64,000 bases of DNA from Macrocystis pyrifera (GCA_031763025.1 JASSKH010000001.1:22755840-22819839), one strand, 5' to 3'; positions 23,601 to 32,285 are shown, counted from the first letter of the stretch. Program-made: numbers and translations. Notes: generated by a model not told the origin, from the sequence alone.

Positions 23601-24236
23601 AAGAAACACAGGCGTCGCCCCGGCCCCTCGCGTGGGCAACATCACGGCCAGGGTCAGCAACACAGACAAGGTGATGGCTACAGCACACACGCGGCACGAG
23701 GACACCAGCAGGCTCACCCCGGTCATCATGGTGGTTCGACCGCCCCTGCCTCTTCCGCCCCGGCTCCCGTCTCGGGGGTTCGCTACGGCGCCTCGCATAC
23801 CTCGGGCGGGAACCCGAATGGACTCCAGCCAGGCACCTTCCGCGCCGGTAACTGACAGGTCGACGGCGGTTCGGCTTCTCCTGACCGCCCGCCGCCAGCA
23901 TTGTCAGGAGAAAAAACCTTGATTTCACAAGATGCTCGCGTCCCAGGCTCGCTCAGTGCTCCGCTCCCGCCCCGCGCGTTACTCCGTACTTCGGACCGAC
24001 GCAGCGACTCAGCTCCACAGCTTTTTCCGGGGAGCCCTCGGGCGCCTTCCCCGATGTCGGGAGCCCGCGCCTCAAACGCCACTCCCCTCAACCTGGGCAC
24101 GAGAGCAGGCGCGATAAACGCCTCTCTCCCAAACCACGCACCGCGCAACACGACGGGTGTCGCGCCGTCGCGTCGTTCTTTCAGCGAGGGTGTCCCCCTC
24201 CTACACCTCCCGGCCATGCGGTGGCGGTCGGTTTGA
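20688..24236 (+). CDS. Gag polyprotein with CCHC zinc knuckle (stops at 23355 and 23853)
   Basis: From ATG 20688 (MSRTTKAWEG) one frame runs to 23355-23357 (TAG), then to 23853-23855 (TGA), then to 24236. A further open piece in the same frame spans 24279-24573. The N-terminal third is Ala-rich and probably helical, followed by a conserved block (about 21480-21780), a basic Ser/Arg region, a second conserved block (22350-23340) and the knuckle CLNCHEDTHSLRQC (C-X2-C-X4-H-X4-C, near 23411-23452). The stop at 23355 is TGG in the second copy at 61-64 kb, so it is a nonsense change in this copy or a read-through site. Gag forms the particle that packages the element RNA. Confidence 0.8.
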
Positions 24237-24610
24237 GGTGCGGGGAGGCAAACACCGAAACCCCGAGACCTCGGTTGAAGCTCGACTCGGCTTCCTCGCA
24301 ATAACGGTGGCCGCTCTACCCTTTTTCCTATTAAGGAGGAGTCGACAAGATTAGCTACCTCGTCCCCCTTCCCCACCAGGTATACAGGACGGAAGCCCTC
24401 TCCGGTGGACCCTTTGTTGCCCCCCACCCGAGCGCCGTTCTTGAAGACGTCTATAGGGTCTGCAGGCCCTCTTTCGTCTTCGCGCACGCCACTCCACGTG
24501 CGCAGCGCTCCTTCGGCTCCAGTGGAACAGGAAAAACCTGGCACTGTCCGTCGAGCCAGTGGTGACTCCACGGCCTAAGTCAGATCAACCGGACAGCATA
24601 CCCGTTATAA

Positions 24611-25840
24611 TCGGAAGAATCACAGCTCTCGTCAAGCAGAACGGGCTTAGAGCCCCCTGCCCCCTTTGGTCCAGGACAGAGATCATCGGGCGCTGCAAGA
24701 GAACCTTCTGGCGATTTTTTGCCTACGAGCAATGGTGACACAGAGCCAGTATACGTGGAACCGGACTCGTCTCGTGCACCAGGGGCTCAGTGTTCTCAGA
24801 GAAGCACACTCCCCCCCACACACGCCGCAACTGCGGCCACCGACGACTCGGTACCGTCGGTCTTTGACCCTACTCTCGAGTATACAACGGAGCGGGTAGT
24901 ACTGTTCTGGCAGCGCCCCTCTTATTTTTCGCAGTGGTGCCCCTCGTCTTTTGTCGTCGACGGTGTATCATACTCCTGCGCGGAGCAATATATGATGGCT
25001 GAAAAGGCTCGCCTTTTCCAGGACCACGGCACAGCGGAGCGGATTATTGCCTCGCCAGACCCACGCGAGCACAAACGCCTCGGTCGAGGCGTGCATAACT
25101 TCGACCGCGCTATCTGGGACCGTGTTCGGGAACACGCCGTCCTTGCTGGTAATTTTGCCAAATTCTCGCAGAACCCGGTCATGAAGCAGCACCTATTGAG
25201 CACTGGCACCAAAATTTTGGCTGAAGCCAGCCCTTTGGATGCCGTGTGGGGCATCGGTTTGCGGGCAGACGACCCCGAAGCTCACGACCCCTCTCGGTGG
25301 CGTGGAAAAAATTTGCGCGGTAAAGCTCTTTCCGCCGTTCGCGACACCCTCCGAGCAAATGAGGCCGGGTTGGCACACCCCGCCTCCTCTCACCAATTCG
25401 CACCCCAACCAGACCTGACAGAATTCATGAGATTACACCAGCGCCGCCCCGCCCTTTGGTCGTGGCCCGCGCTTGCCCAGGTCCTCCTTTGGAGTTTTCG
25501 ACCTATTTTTCTGACGCGCCGGCTGATCACAGCCCGGAGATTTTGGCTGTCGCACCTAGTGCCGACCCCTCCCTCGCGCTGCCAGAACACGGCCCCTGCC
25601 TCGTCGGGGGCACCATTACCCTCGATGACGCCTCTTTTACAACGAAAATCGCGATTCACAGCGGAGCTGGCGTTCTTGCACCTTTTGGTTGCGTGGCGCT
25701 TCTCGACACTGGTTCCCCGCAGACTTTCATCCGACGAGATGTTTTGGATCGCATGCACTCGGTTGGTGCGGCCTCCATCGCGTGCGAGCAGAAAGGCGCC
25801 CCTCGTTCTTGGGGGGGTGTTGGCGATTCGGCCCCTCTGA
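24611..25840 (+). CDS. NADAR (YbiA-like) domain inside the retrotransposon
   Basis: This frame is open from 24611 with no ATG before the domain, so it must be made as part of the polyprotein. The domain occupies about 24893-25361. Recognisable NADAR elements in order: FSQWCPSSFVVDG, AEQYMMAEKARLF, KRLGRGVHNFD..IWD, GNFAKFSQNP, LLSTGTKILAEASPLDAVWGIGL, WRGKNLRGKAL..VRDTL. The Glu of AEQY and the WG of VWGIGL, characteristic of the family, are kept. NADAR proteins were predicted to act on NAD/ADP-ribose compounds, and bacterial members are reported to remove ADP-ribose from guanine in nucleic acid. After about 25390 this frame leaves the coding track and the protease continues one frame back (-1). 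The domain call is strong; its role here is unknown. Confidence 0.88.
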   Translation, partial: SEESQLSSSRTGLEPPAPFGPGQRSSGAAREPSGDFLPTSNGDTEPVYVEPDSSRAPGAQCSQRSTLPPTHAATAATDDSVPSVFDPTLEYTTERVVLFWQRPSYFSQWCPSSFVVDGVSYSCAEQYMMAEKARLFQDHGTAERIIASPDPREHKRLGRGVHNFDRAIWDRVREHAVLAGNFAKFSQNPVMKQHLLSTGTKILAEASPLDAVWGIGLRADDPEAHDPSRWRGKNLRGKALSAVRDTLRANEAGLAHPASSHQFAPQPDLTEFMRLHQRRPALWSWPALAQVLLWSFRPIFLTRRLITARRFWLSHLVPTPPSRCQNTAPASSGAPLPSMTPLLQRKSRFTAELAFLHLLVAWRFSTLVPRRLSSDEMFWIACTRLVRPPSRASRKAPLVLGGVLAIRPL

Positions 25841-26052
25841 AGACTTCGACGAGTGTGCGCCTGAGCGTCCAATTTTTTCGAGAAAATGAGCCTACTTGCT
25901 CTCTCGCAGTTTGGGCCTGCGTGTTCCCCCCCTCGGTGGTGCAGCATGCTGTACTATTGGGACGTGACAGCTGGATGCGCTTTAATAGCCGCTCCTACCG
26001 CTCTCTGCCACCTCGGCCCTCTGATCAACGCGTTTTTGGCGAGCTGGAGTAA
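25363..26052 (+). CDS. Retrotransposon aspartic protease
   Basis: The frame is open from 25363 (after a TGA at 25360) to a TAA at 26050-26052. The active-site motif is LLDTGSPQTFIRRDVL, with the catalytic Asp codon at 25705. VVQHAVLLGRDSWMRF later resembles the ILGRDWL block that closes retroviral-type proteases. It would cleave the Gag-Pol polyprotein. It overlaps the NADAR frame by up to 480 bp and lies in -1 relative to it, so either programmed frameshifting or a deletion connects the two. The TAA separates it from reverse transcriptase in the same frame and is probably a mutation. Confidence 0.8.
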   Translation, partial: GRVGTPRLLSPIRTPTRPDRIHEITPAPPRPLVVARACPGPPLEFSTYFSDAPADHSPEILAVAPSADPSLALPEHGPCLVGGTITLDDASFTTKIAIHSGAGVLAPFGCVALLDTGSPQTFIRRDVLDRMHSVGAASIACEQKGAPRSWGGVGDSAPLKTSTSVRLSVQFFRENEPTCSLAVWACVFPPSVVQHAVLLGRDSWMRFNSRSYRSLPPRPSDQRVFGELE

Positions 26053-26073
26053 GTTCACCATGCCCCGACAGGC

Positions 26074-28221
26074 ATGTCCGTGTACGCCATCGACTCCGCC
26101 GCTTTGGGTGGAGGCTTCCATCTACGCTACGAGGGCGCAGCAGGCGTCACCCTGTCAGACGATCCCCAGCTGCTTGCTGTTAATTTGGTTCGAAGCGATG
26201 GCTCCCCGGCCCTCACTAGACACTACTTGGTCGACATGATGCCCCAGCCCGACCTACTCTCGGTCGAGGAGCACTTCGTCTCCTCCGGACGACAGGTTCT
26301 TCCCCTCGTTGGAGTGGCGGCTCTCGAGCCGGGGGATGTCCTCGGCGTCACCCACGCCCCACTGCTGAGCGTTCCGTTGGACGTTTTGCAGCAGGACAAC
26401 CGAGCCCCCAGCCCTCCCTCCGGACTAGGTGAGGTGTGTCCGGTTTCAGCAGTTACTACTCCCCCCCCCCCCCCCCCCGCAGTTCCAGCCTCGCCCTCGC
26501 CTGCACTGCTTGAGGGTTTGACCTCAGAACAGCGCGCTTCGTTCCTGCGCGTCTGGGCACGCTTGCCGACACATCTGCGGGAGGTGGCTTTTGATCTCCA
26601 CGGCACAGGCTGGACCTCTGCCGTCATTGAACAGCTGGGGGACGTTACCTGCGAATTCCCTGACGTTTTCTCGACGTCCAAGTCGGATTTTGGTTCCTGC
26701 TCGTTGATGCCTTTCGTGATCTCGGTCCCGCAAGGAAGCGCTCCTGTCACGTCCAGGCCGCACCGCATCAACCCCATCCTGGCCAAGGAAGTGGAGGCCA
26801 CCTTGGATCAGTACCTAGCGGCTGGTCTGATCCAGCACTCGACTTCTCCGTACTCGAGCCCGCTGGTGGTCATCCCGAAGAAGTCTGGAGGCGTTCGGAT
26901 CACCGTGAACTACAAAAAACTCAACCAGATCAGCAAACTCAGCCAGCTGCCTATCCCTCGCGTGGACCAAGTCCTCGACTCCCTGGGGAAGGGACGGGTG
27001 TTTTCCCTCTTCGATTTGGTCTCCTCGTTCCACCAGATTACCGCGCACAAGGACACTGTCCCTCTTACGGCGTTCTGCACTCCCACGGGCCTTTACGAGT
27101 GGCTCGTCATGCCCCAAGGCAGCAGTGCTTCGCCCGGCTGGTTCGTCAAAGTGATTAACGAAGTCATTAAAAGCCTGGCACAGGTGGCGGCCTACCTTGA
27201 TGATGTGATCGTTTTCGACTCTGACCCGACGGCCCACGTCAAGACGATACGAGCCCTCTTCGAACGCCTGCGCAAACACAACCTCAAGCTCTCCCCCTCG
27301 AAGGCTCGCCTCGGCGCCACGGACGCCAATTTTCTGGGCCACTCTATTTCGCCCGCGGGTATAAGCCCTAATGCGGACAAAGTTTCAGCCTTGCTGAAAA
27401 TGCCCATGCCCAAGAACCTCAAGCAGGTCTGCGCCCTGATGGGCGGCGTAGGATATTTTCGCAAATTCCTGCCCAACCTGTCTAAACGGATACGTCCTCT
27501 CACCGCCCTTCTCTGGAAGGGGGTCAAGTATGTCTTCACGCCGGCTATGGAAGTTATCGTCAGCCAGATCCTCACCGAGCTCGCGGCCCCACCGATTTTG
27601 GTCTTCCCTGACTGGGATGCCGTAGCCGACGGCTCCCGCCCCTTCCACGTCTACTGCGACGCCTGCATCGACGGTTTCGGTGCCGCGCTCGAACAAGAAC
27701 AACCGGACGGCTCGGTACGGCCCATTGCTTATATCAGCCGCGCTACTCTCGATTCCGAAAGGCACTGGACACCGTTGGACCTGGAAGTTGGCAGCATTGT
27801 CTGGGCCATCAAACGACTCCGAGGTTACCTGTGGGGCACGAAGTTTCGAATATTTTCGGATCACAAAGCACGTGAGAGTATCGCCAAAGTAGGGGACCAC
27901 AACGCGCGAGTCCAGCGGTGGCTCGAGTTGCTCACCGCGTTCGACTACACCCTCGAGTACCGCAAGGGCAGCGCCAACGGAAATGCTGACTTTCTCTCCC
28001 GCTTGCCAGAGCCCGCCACAGAACACGACCTAGCTGCCTCAACCCCGTCGAGGACGGTGGTATCTTCCTCATCCGAGCCTGTGGGCTTCGCACTCGCTCT
28101 TCGCCGACCCCTGGTGTCGGTTTGGGTGGGCTGGTGTCCCGCAGTGAAAGTGCCGTCTTGGGTGGGCTACCTCTCGCCCCTTCGGATTTTCGCGATTTTC
28201 GCACACACGGGCCACGTATGA
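26074..28221 (+). CDS. Reverse transcriptase-RNase H
   Basis: 715 codons from ATG 26074, same frame as the protease. RT lies at about residues 225-420: SPYSSPLVVIPKKSGGVR, VFSLFDLVSSFHQI (catalytic Asp314), AYLDDVIVF (Asp376, Asp377) and NFLGHSISPAGI. RNase H lies at about 520-645 with all four acidic residues visible: YCDACIDGFG (529), DLEVG (571), FSDHKA (596) and GNADFLSRL (639). The order RT-RNase H before integrase is Ty3/gypsy. The N-terminal 200 residues continue the protease-RT linker and include a poly-Pro stretch. The last 50-60 codons are off-frame: the linker to integrase continues in the -1 frame from about 28040. Motifs are intact, so inactivation is by stops and shifts rather than active-site loss. 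Confidence 0.92.
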   Translation: MSVYAIDSAALGGGFHLRYEGAAGVTLSDDPQLLAVNLVRSDGSPALTRHYLVDMMPQPDLLSVEEHFVSSGRQVLPLVGVAALEPGDVLGVTHAPLLSVPLDVLQQDNRAPSPPSGLGEVCPVSAVTTPPPPPPAVPASPSPALLEGLTSEQRASFLRVWARLPTHLREVAFDLHGTGWTSAVIEQLGDVTCEFPDVFSTSKSDFGSCSLMPFVISVPQGSAPVTSRPHRINPILAKEVEATLDQYLAAGLIQHSTSPYSSPLVVIPKKSGGVRITVNYKKLNQISKLSQLPIPRVDQVLDSLGKGRVFSLFDLVSSFHQITAHKDTVPLTAFCTPTGLYEWLVMPQGSSASPGWFVKVINEVIKSLAQVAAYLDDVIVFDSDPTAHVKTIRALFERLRKHNLKLSPSKARLGATDANFLGHSISPAGISPNADKVSALLKMPMPKNLKQVCALMGGVGYFRKFLPNLSKRIRPLTALLWKGVKYVFTPAMEVIVSQILTELAAPPILVFPDWDAVADGSRPFHVYCDACIDGFGAALEQEQPDGSVRPIAYISRATLDSERHWTPLDLEVGSIVWAIKRLRGYLWGTKFRIFSDHKARESIAKVGDHNARVQRWLELLTAFDYTLEYRKGSANGNADFLSRLPEPATEHDLAASTPSRTVVSSSSEPVGFALALRRPLVSVWVGWCPAVKVPSWVGYLSPLRIFAIFAHTGHV

Positions 28222-29765
28222 GGATTGACGACCTCTCTACTCCTTCGGGGAGATTCGTCGCTCGTGTATCTGCCTCCGTCGCCACCGTCGACCGCCGTCC
28301 TGGCTTGGGGGATTTTTCACCCCCCGCCAACGTCGCTTTCGCTTCGGTTTTTGTCGTACCCTCCGGGGGCGACCAAGGCTCTGCAGAAGCCCCCGCTGCA
28401 GCGACGTTTGTCGCTCAGCGCGCTCCTCCCCCGACGAGCACTTTACAGGTCGAAGATTCCGTCGTGAGCACTGCTCCGGCCGCGTCTTCCCTCTCAGGCC
28501 AGCGGCCTGCAAAAGCCCCCGCTGCAGCGATGATTGTCGCTCAGCGCGCTCCTCCCCCGACGAGCACTTTACAGGTCGGAGATTCCGCCGTGAGCACTGC
28601 TCCGGCCGCGTCTTCCCTCTCAGGCCAGGGCTCTGCAAAAGCCCCCGCTGCAGCGATGATTGTCGCCCAGCGCGCTCATCCCCCGACGAGCACTTTACAA
28701 GTCGAAGATTCCGTCGTGAGCACTGCTCCGGCCGCGTCTTCCCTTTCATGCCAGGGCTCTGCAGAAGCCCCCTCTGCAGCGACGATTGTCGCCCAGCATG
28801 CTCCTTCCCCGACGAGCACTTTACAGGGAAAATATTCCGCCGTGATCACTGATCCGGCCGCGTCTACCCCATCGCCGCCTGGCAACCCGGCGCCTCCGAA
28901 TGTTTGGCCGTCTTCAGGCCGCATCTCATCGCGGACGGGCCGACGAACAGCCGCCGCCGCTGGCGCCGTGCCGCCTGCTGTTGATTATGGCTTCGGGCCC
29001 GGCGAGACCCCTAGACCATCAGCCCGGCGCGCTACCACCCCGCTGCGAGCCCCACGGCCACGACCGCCCGCACCCGTCGTTTTGGCCCCGACTCCTGCCG
29101 CCTCGTCCGTCCCGACGGCACCCATCCCGTCCGGCCGCGACCGCACCGAGCCCGTGGGAACTCCTCTGTTACGACTTCCGCCGCCAACTGACGCACCTCC
29201 CGTCACCTCGACCGACTTGGACGCACTCGGCGCAGCTGCCGAGTTTCAGTTCGGTGATTCCGCAGCGCGCTATTCGCACGCCGACTGGGCTCGGGAACAA
29301 CAGGCTGAGCCCGCGTGCAATGCCGCCATGCGCTACATAGCCCTTGGCCGACCGGAAGTTTTGCCAGGTGACTTTTTATCAGGTTTCCCTTCCCGCCAGC
29401 GCCCTCCCATTTCGGACGTTCAAGAGCTGGTCACCAAAGGCCGCTTGCACACCACTGACGCGGGCATCGTTCTACTTGTCCGACAGCCGTCTCCCCCTCC
29501 TGCGTTGGATACGCCACGCCCGGTGGACCGTACGGCCTGCTTATTGAACGACGAGCCTATTCGCATTTATGTTCCGCTGCTCATGCGCCCCTGGGTCATG
29601 CATTCTTGCCATTCTACGGCTTCCTGCCACCTAGGAACCGCGCGCACCCTACGTATGCTCGAACGTTTCTACTGGTGGATTGGCATGAGCATCTGCACCC
29701 GGTGGTGGCTACGCAACTGCTTAAAGTGCCAGGCACGGAAAACGTCGCGGCAGACGGTCCGGTAG
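28041..29765 (+). CDS. RNase H-integrase linker with repeats and integrase zinc-binding domain
   Basis: The frame is -1 to reverse transcriptase, open upstream of 28041 and ending at TAG 29763-29765. It starts near EDGGIFLIRACGL..SSPTPGVGLGGL, passes through four 42-residue repeats (28381-28884) and a Pro/Ala/Arg-rich spacer. A retroviral-integrase-type zinc domain follows: MHSCHSTASCHLGTA and, 26 residues on, RNCLKCQARK (HHCC). This domain normally lies directly before the catalytic core, which follows in the same frame after the TAG. The TAG is therefore an in-frame interruption between two halves of integrase. Long repeat-bearing linkers at this position are unusual for Ty3/gypsy elements. 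Confidence 0.75.
   Translation, partial: NPVEDGGIFLIRACGLRTRSSPTPGVGLGGLVSRSESAVLGGLPLAPSDFRDFRTHGPRMRIDDLSTPSGRFVARVSASVATVDRRPGLGDFSPPANVAFASVFVVPSGGDQGSAEAPAAATFVAQRAPPPTSTLQVEDSVVSTAPAASSLSGQRPAKAPAAAMIVAQRAPPPTSTLQVGDSAVSTAPAASSLSGQGSAKAPAAAMIVAQRAHPPTSTLQVEDSVVSTAPAASSLSCQGSAEAPSAATIVAQHAPSPTSTLQGKYSAVITDPAASTPSPPGNPAPPNVWPSSGRISSRTGRRTAAAAGAVPPAVDYGFGPGETPRPSARRATTPLRAPRPRPPAPVVLAPTPAASSVPTAPIPSGRDRTEPVGTPLLRLPPPTDAPPVTSTDLDALGAAAEFQFGDSAARYSHADWAREQQAEPACNAAMRYIALGRPEVLPGDFLSGFPSRQRPPISDVQELVTKGRLHTTDAGIVLLVRQPSPPPALDTPRPVDRTACLLNDEPIRIYVPLLMRPWVMHSCHSTASCHLGTARTLRMLERFYWWIGMSICTRWWLRNCLKCQARKTSRQTVR
28381..28884 (+). repeat. 126-bp tandem repeat, four units
   Basis: Units start CTGCA at 28381, 28507, 28633 and 28759, exactly 126 bp (42 codons) apart. 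They encode A.KAPAAA.IVAQRAPPPTS-type segments. The frame is preserved through all four, and the fourth unit is the most diverged. Confidence 0.92.
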
Positions 29766-31472
29766 TCCTCCGTCACGTTGCCCTTGCCAGAAGGGCCCGG
29801 CATCGCCGTCAGCATCGACTATTTCGGCCCCCTCCCGGTGACGCCTCGAGGTAATACCTACATCTTGCTTTTCACGGATCGTTTCAGCCGCCGAGCTGAC
29901 ATGTACGCCGTCACAGCGGCCGAGTTCACTGCTGAGGGCACGGCTAACATTCTCATCAACCGGTATATCCCTCTTTGGGGGTGCCCGCGCAGCATCCTCT
30001 CGGACAACGGCCTCCAGTTCTGCTCCAAGCTTTCGCACGCCGTATATCAGCTTCTCGGGGTTCGAAAAATTGCCACCAGCTCCTACCACCCAAACGACAA
30101 CGGTGGGGTGGAACGTGTAAACCACACGATGGCCCAGATGTTGGCAATGGTCGTCAACGAGCTCCAAAACAACTGGGATGAACACCTCCCTCACGTCGAA
30201 TTTGCGTACAACAATTCCGTCAGTGCCGCCACGGGTCTGGCTCCCAACGAGGTCCATATGGGTCGGCTCCCACGCCTCCCACTCACGATTTTCGAACGTG
30301 CAGGGGTCGCCGGCCACCAGAGCTTGACCCGCGACCATCCCGCCTACTGCGACTTGGCGACGGACCGCCAGCAGCGCGCGTACGACATCGTTCGAGAACA
30401 CCACGCCCTCACTGTCGCTCGCGTGAACCGCCGCAATTCCGCCCTCTCCGACGCTCTGCGTCCGGTCCCCAAATTTGACGTTGGTGGTTGGGTGTGGGTG
30501 TACAATACGGCGGCCACCATCCGCCAGGGCGCGAAACCAGACACGGACGCCAAGGTCCTCAAGGCCAAACTCTCCCTCAACTGGACGGGTCCCTACAAAG
30601 TTCTCGCAGTTGGCCCCTGCTCCTCTGCGGACACCCCGGATGGATCTCCTCTCGGAGCAAAGCTCCTGTATTTGGATCTTCCTTCCGATATGCCCGGCGC
30701 CGAGGCTCGCCGGCGCGTATCTGTTGAACGCTGCAAGCCCTGTGCCAACCCCCACGACCGTGGCGACATGCAGAAGTATTTGCCGGCGGGGTTGACGCAA
30801 TACGTGCTCAACAATTTCTCCAAGAAATCTCCTCCGTACCACGTCACCGAGGACGACGTTTCGACCACTCTTGAACGACCCGAAGTGGAAAAGATTACTG
30901 GACATCAACCGGTTAGAGGTCGAGGTGGCGTCATCGCGGTGATGTACGAGACGCACTGGAAGGGACTTTCCCGGCCATCCTGGGAACGGGAAATGGACAT
31001 TCAGCTTTCTCGCCACGTAATTTTGCGCTACTGGGCCGGCACCCCGAACCAACACCGCCAAACCAACCGCCTGTATCACCGAATGAGAATTGGCGCGGCA
31101 CAACGGGAGCTTTCCCGGAGTAACGGCGAGCGGTTTCTAGCACCCGGCTATGGTTGCGTATCGCACGCCGATTGGCTCCGCCGATACAGCAACACTGTAC
31201 TTCCCAATGGGACCCACTTTTGGTACAAGGGCGACGACCGTCTGTGGTGGCTCGGAAAAATCAGCGCAACTACACCGACGGATGGAGTATATTTAGTTCG
31301 ATTTTTGGACGACCCGGGACCAATCAAGCTTCCTCTTTCTCCGGCGCGCTACACGACTTCGACGAGAGCTGTACGAGGTTCTTGGTGTCTGAATATTCAC
31401 TTGGCTAGCGCGTTTACACCGGGGATCCAGCGTAACGTAGATGAATCTCGAGGTGCCGCCGTGGATAGCTGA
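29766..31472 (+). CDS. Integrase catalytic core, chromodomain and Tudor/SH3-like C-terminus
   Basis: This continues the frame of 28041-29765 after one TAG. The catalytic triad is complete: Asp in VSIDYFGPL (29817), Asp in LSDNGLQF (30003) and Glu in GGVERVNH (30111), with 61 and 35 intervening residues, the D,D(35)E spacing. A chromodomain follows at about 30882-31040 (VEKITGHQPVRGRGG, YETHWKGLSRPSWERE, HVILRYW), a module that in chromoviruses directs insertion to particular chromatin. A further segment at about 31209-31360 (GTHFWYKGDDRLWWLGKI, VYLVRFLDDPG) has the look of a small SH3-like beta barrel such as Tudor; that assignment is tentative. The stop is the TGA at 31470-31472. Confidence 0.88.
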   Translation, partial: SSVTLPLPEGPGIAVSIDYFGPLPVTPRGNTYILLFTDRFSRRADMYAVTAAEFTAEGTANILINRYIPLWGCPRSILSDNGLQFCSKLSHAVYQLLGVRKIATSSYHPNDNGGVERVNHTMAQMLAMVVNELQNNWDEHLPHVEFAYNNSVSAATGLAPNEVHMGRLPRLPLTIFERAGVAGHQSLTRDHPAYCDLATDRQQRAYDIVREHHALTVARVNRRNSALSDALRPVPKFDVGGWVWVYNTAATIRQGAKPDTDAKVLKAKLSLNWTGPYKVLAVGPCSSADTPDGSPLGAKLLYLDLPSDMPGAEARRRVSVERCKPCANPHDRGDMQKYLPAGLTQYVLNNFSKKSPPYHVTEDDVSTTLERPEVEKITGHQPVRGRGGVIAVMYETHWKGLSRPSWEREMDIQLSRHVILRYWAGTPNQHRQTNRLYHRMRIGAAQRELSRSNGERFLAPGYGCVSHADWLRRYSNTVLPNGTHFWYKGDDRLWWLGKISATTPTDGVYLVRFLDDPGPIKLPLSPARYTTSTRAVRGSWCLNIHLASAFTPGIQRNVDESRGAAVDS

Positions 31473-32003
31473 ATTTCGCGTCTTGACTGCACTCGTTATG
31501 TAGTTATTTTTTTTCGTCTTCCTGGGCCTTGGGGGATGAATTTTTGTCTGCCCGATATGTTTCTGGTGTGTTTTCTTTTCTTTTTTTTGAACTGGGTTGG
31601 GGATGTGTTTTTGCGTATTCTGTCCTGCCCCCCCCCCCCGCTCGGTGTTGGGACGCGCTTCCAGAGTGGTGGACTGGGTATAGGTGGTTCTTGTCGTCTT
31701 CCGCGTTATTTTTCTTTTTGTTCCAGTACGCACTTTTCGCTTTTCCGTGCATCTTCCTCGCCCCCCCCCCGTGCGGGCGGTGTGGCGATGGCTTTCATCG
31801 ACGATTTCTTCCTGCCCCTTAAGGCTAGGTCTTCCCTTTATTTATTTTTTTTACGTACTTTGCCGGCTTCGTTGCCTCGCCGTTCAGAGGTGTGGGAGTG
31901 GGTTTTGAGGAGCCGCATCTTCGACTCATGTTCTAGTTCGTGGTATCGGGATTTCCACGAATTTCCCATAATTCTACATATACGGCTCATCAGAGTGGGC
32001 TAA
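31473..32003 (+). other. Retrotransposon 3' untranslated region
   Basis: A 530-bp T-rich stretch with runs of C at 31626-31640 and 31762-31771. A clear polypurine tract is not visible next to the LTR; CAGAGTGGG at 31991-31999 is the only purine-rich candidate for plus-strand priming. Confidence 0.6.
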
Positions 32004-32281
32004 TGTTAAGATATTGTCTTGTATGAGATCGAAAGTCCGGTAACTACCTGGGTTCAGTCACTGGGAACGTATTTGTAGTACTTGGAAGGCGTATCTTAGA
32101 TGGAAAACCAGGGGTTTTCCAGAGGAGCACGAGCTTGGTCTCAGTCTCCGCGTGCACGAAAGGAATAAAACTGCTCTTCTTCTATAGCTAAGCAAACAAC
32201 ACATGTGAGTGCAATGTTTACCGACTTAAAAGGCAGACCTGTCCAGGGATACAAAATGTCCCGCAACCCTTGATCTTAACA
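32004..32281 (+). repeat. 3' LTR
   Basis: 278 bp with ends TGTTAAGAT and ATCTTAACA. It differs from the 5' LTR at four transitions (for example AGATTG/AGATCG and AAAGTG/AAAATG) and is followed by the CATA duplication. Confidence 0.95.
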
Positions 32282-32285
32282 CATA

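Larger units (their letters stand above)
18779..32285 (+). mobile_element. Complete Ty3/gypsy-type LTR retrotransposon with NADAR domain
   Basis: The 13.5-kb element is bounded by 278-bp LTRs and a CATA duplication (18779-18782 and 32282-32285). Order: LTR, primer-binding site, repeat-rich leader ORF, gag with zinc knuckle, NADAR domain, protease, reverse transcriptase, RNase H, a linker with 42-residue repeats, integrase, chromodomain, Tudor/SH3-like segment, LTR. RNase H before integrase plus a chromodomain points to a Ty3/gypsy chromovirus-like lineage. The coding frame changes three times and is broken by in-frame stops, so this copy is probably not autonomous, although only 4 of 278 LTR positions differ. 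Confidence 0.92.

Noticed and set aside
25305-25321. A-AAT-TTG heptamer as a frameshift site between NADAR and protease
   Set aside because: In the -1 frame a TAA follows within nine bases (25321) and a TGA at 25360, so a shift here could not reach the protease.
29721-31103. 460-codon minus-strand frame
   Set aside because: Antisense to the integrase core, whose catalytic motifs are clear on the plus strand.
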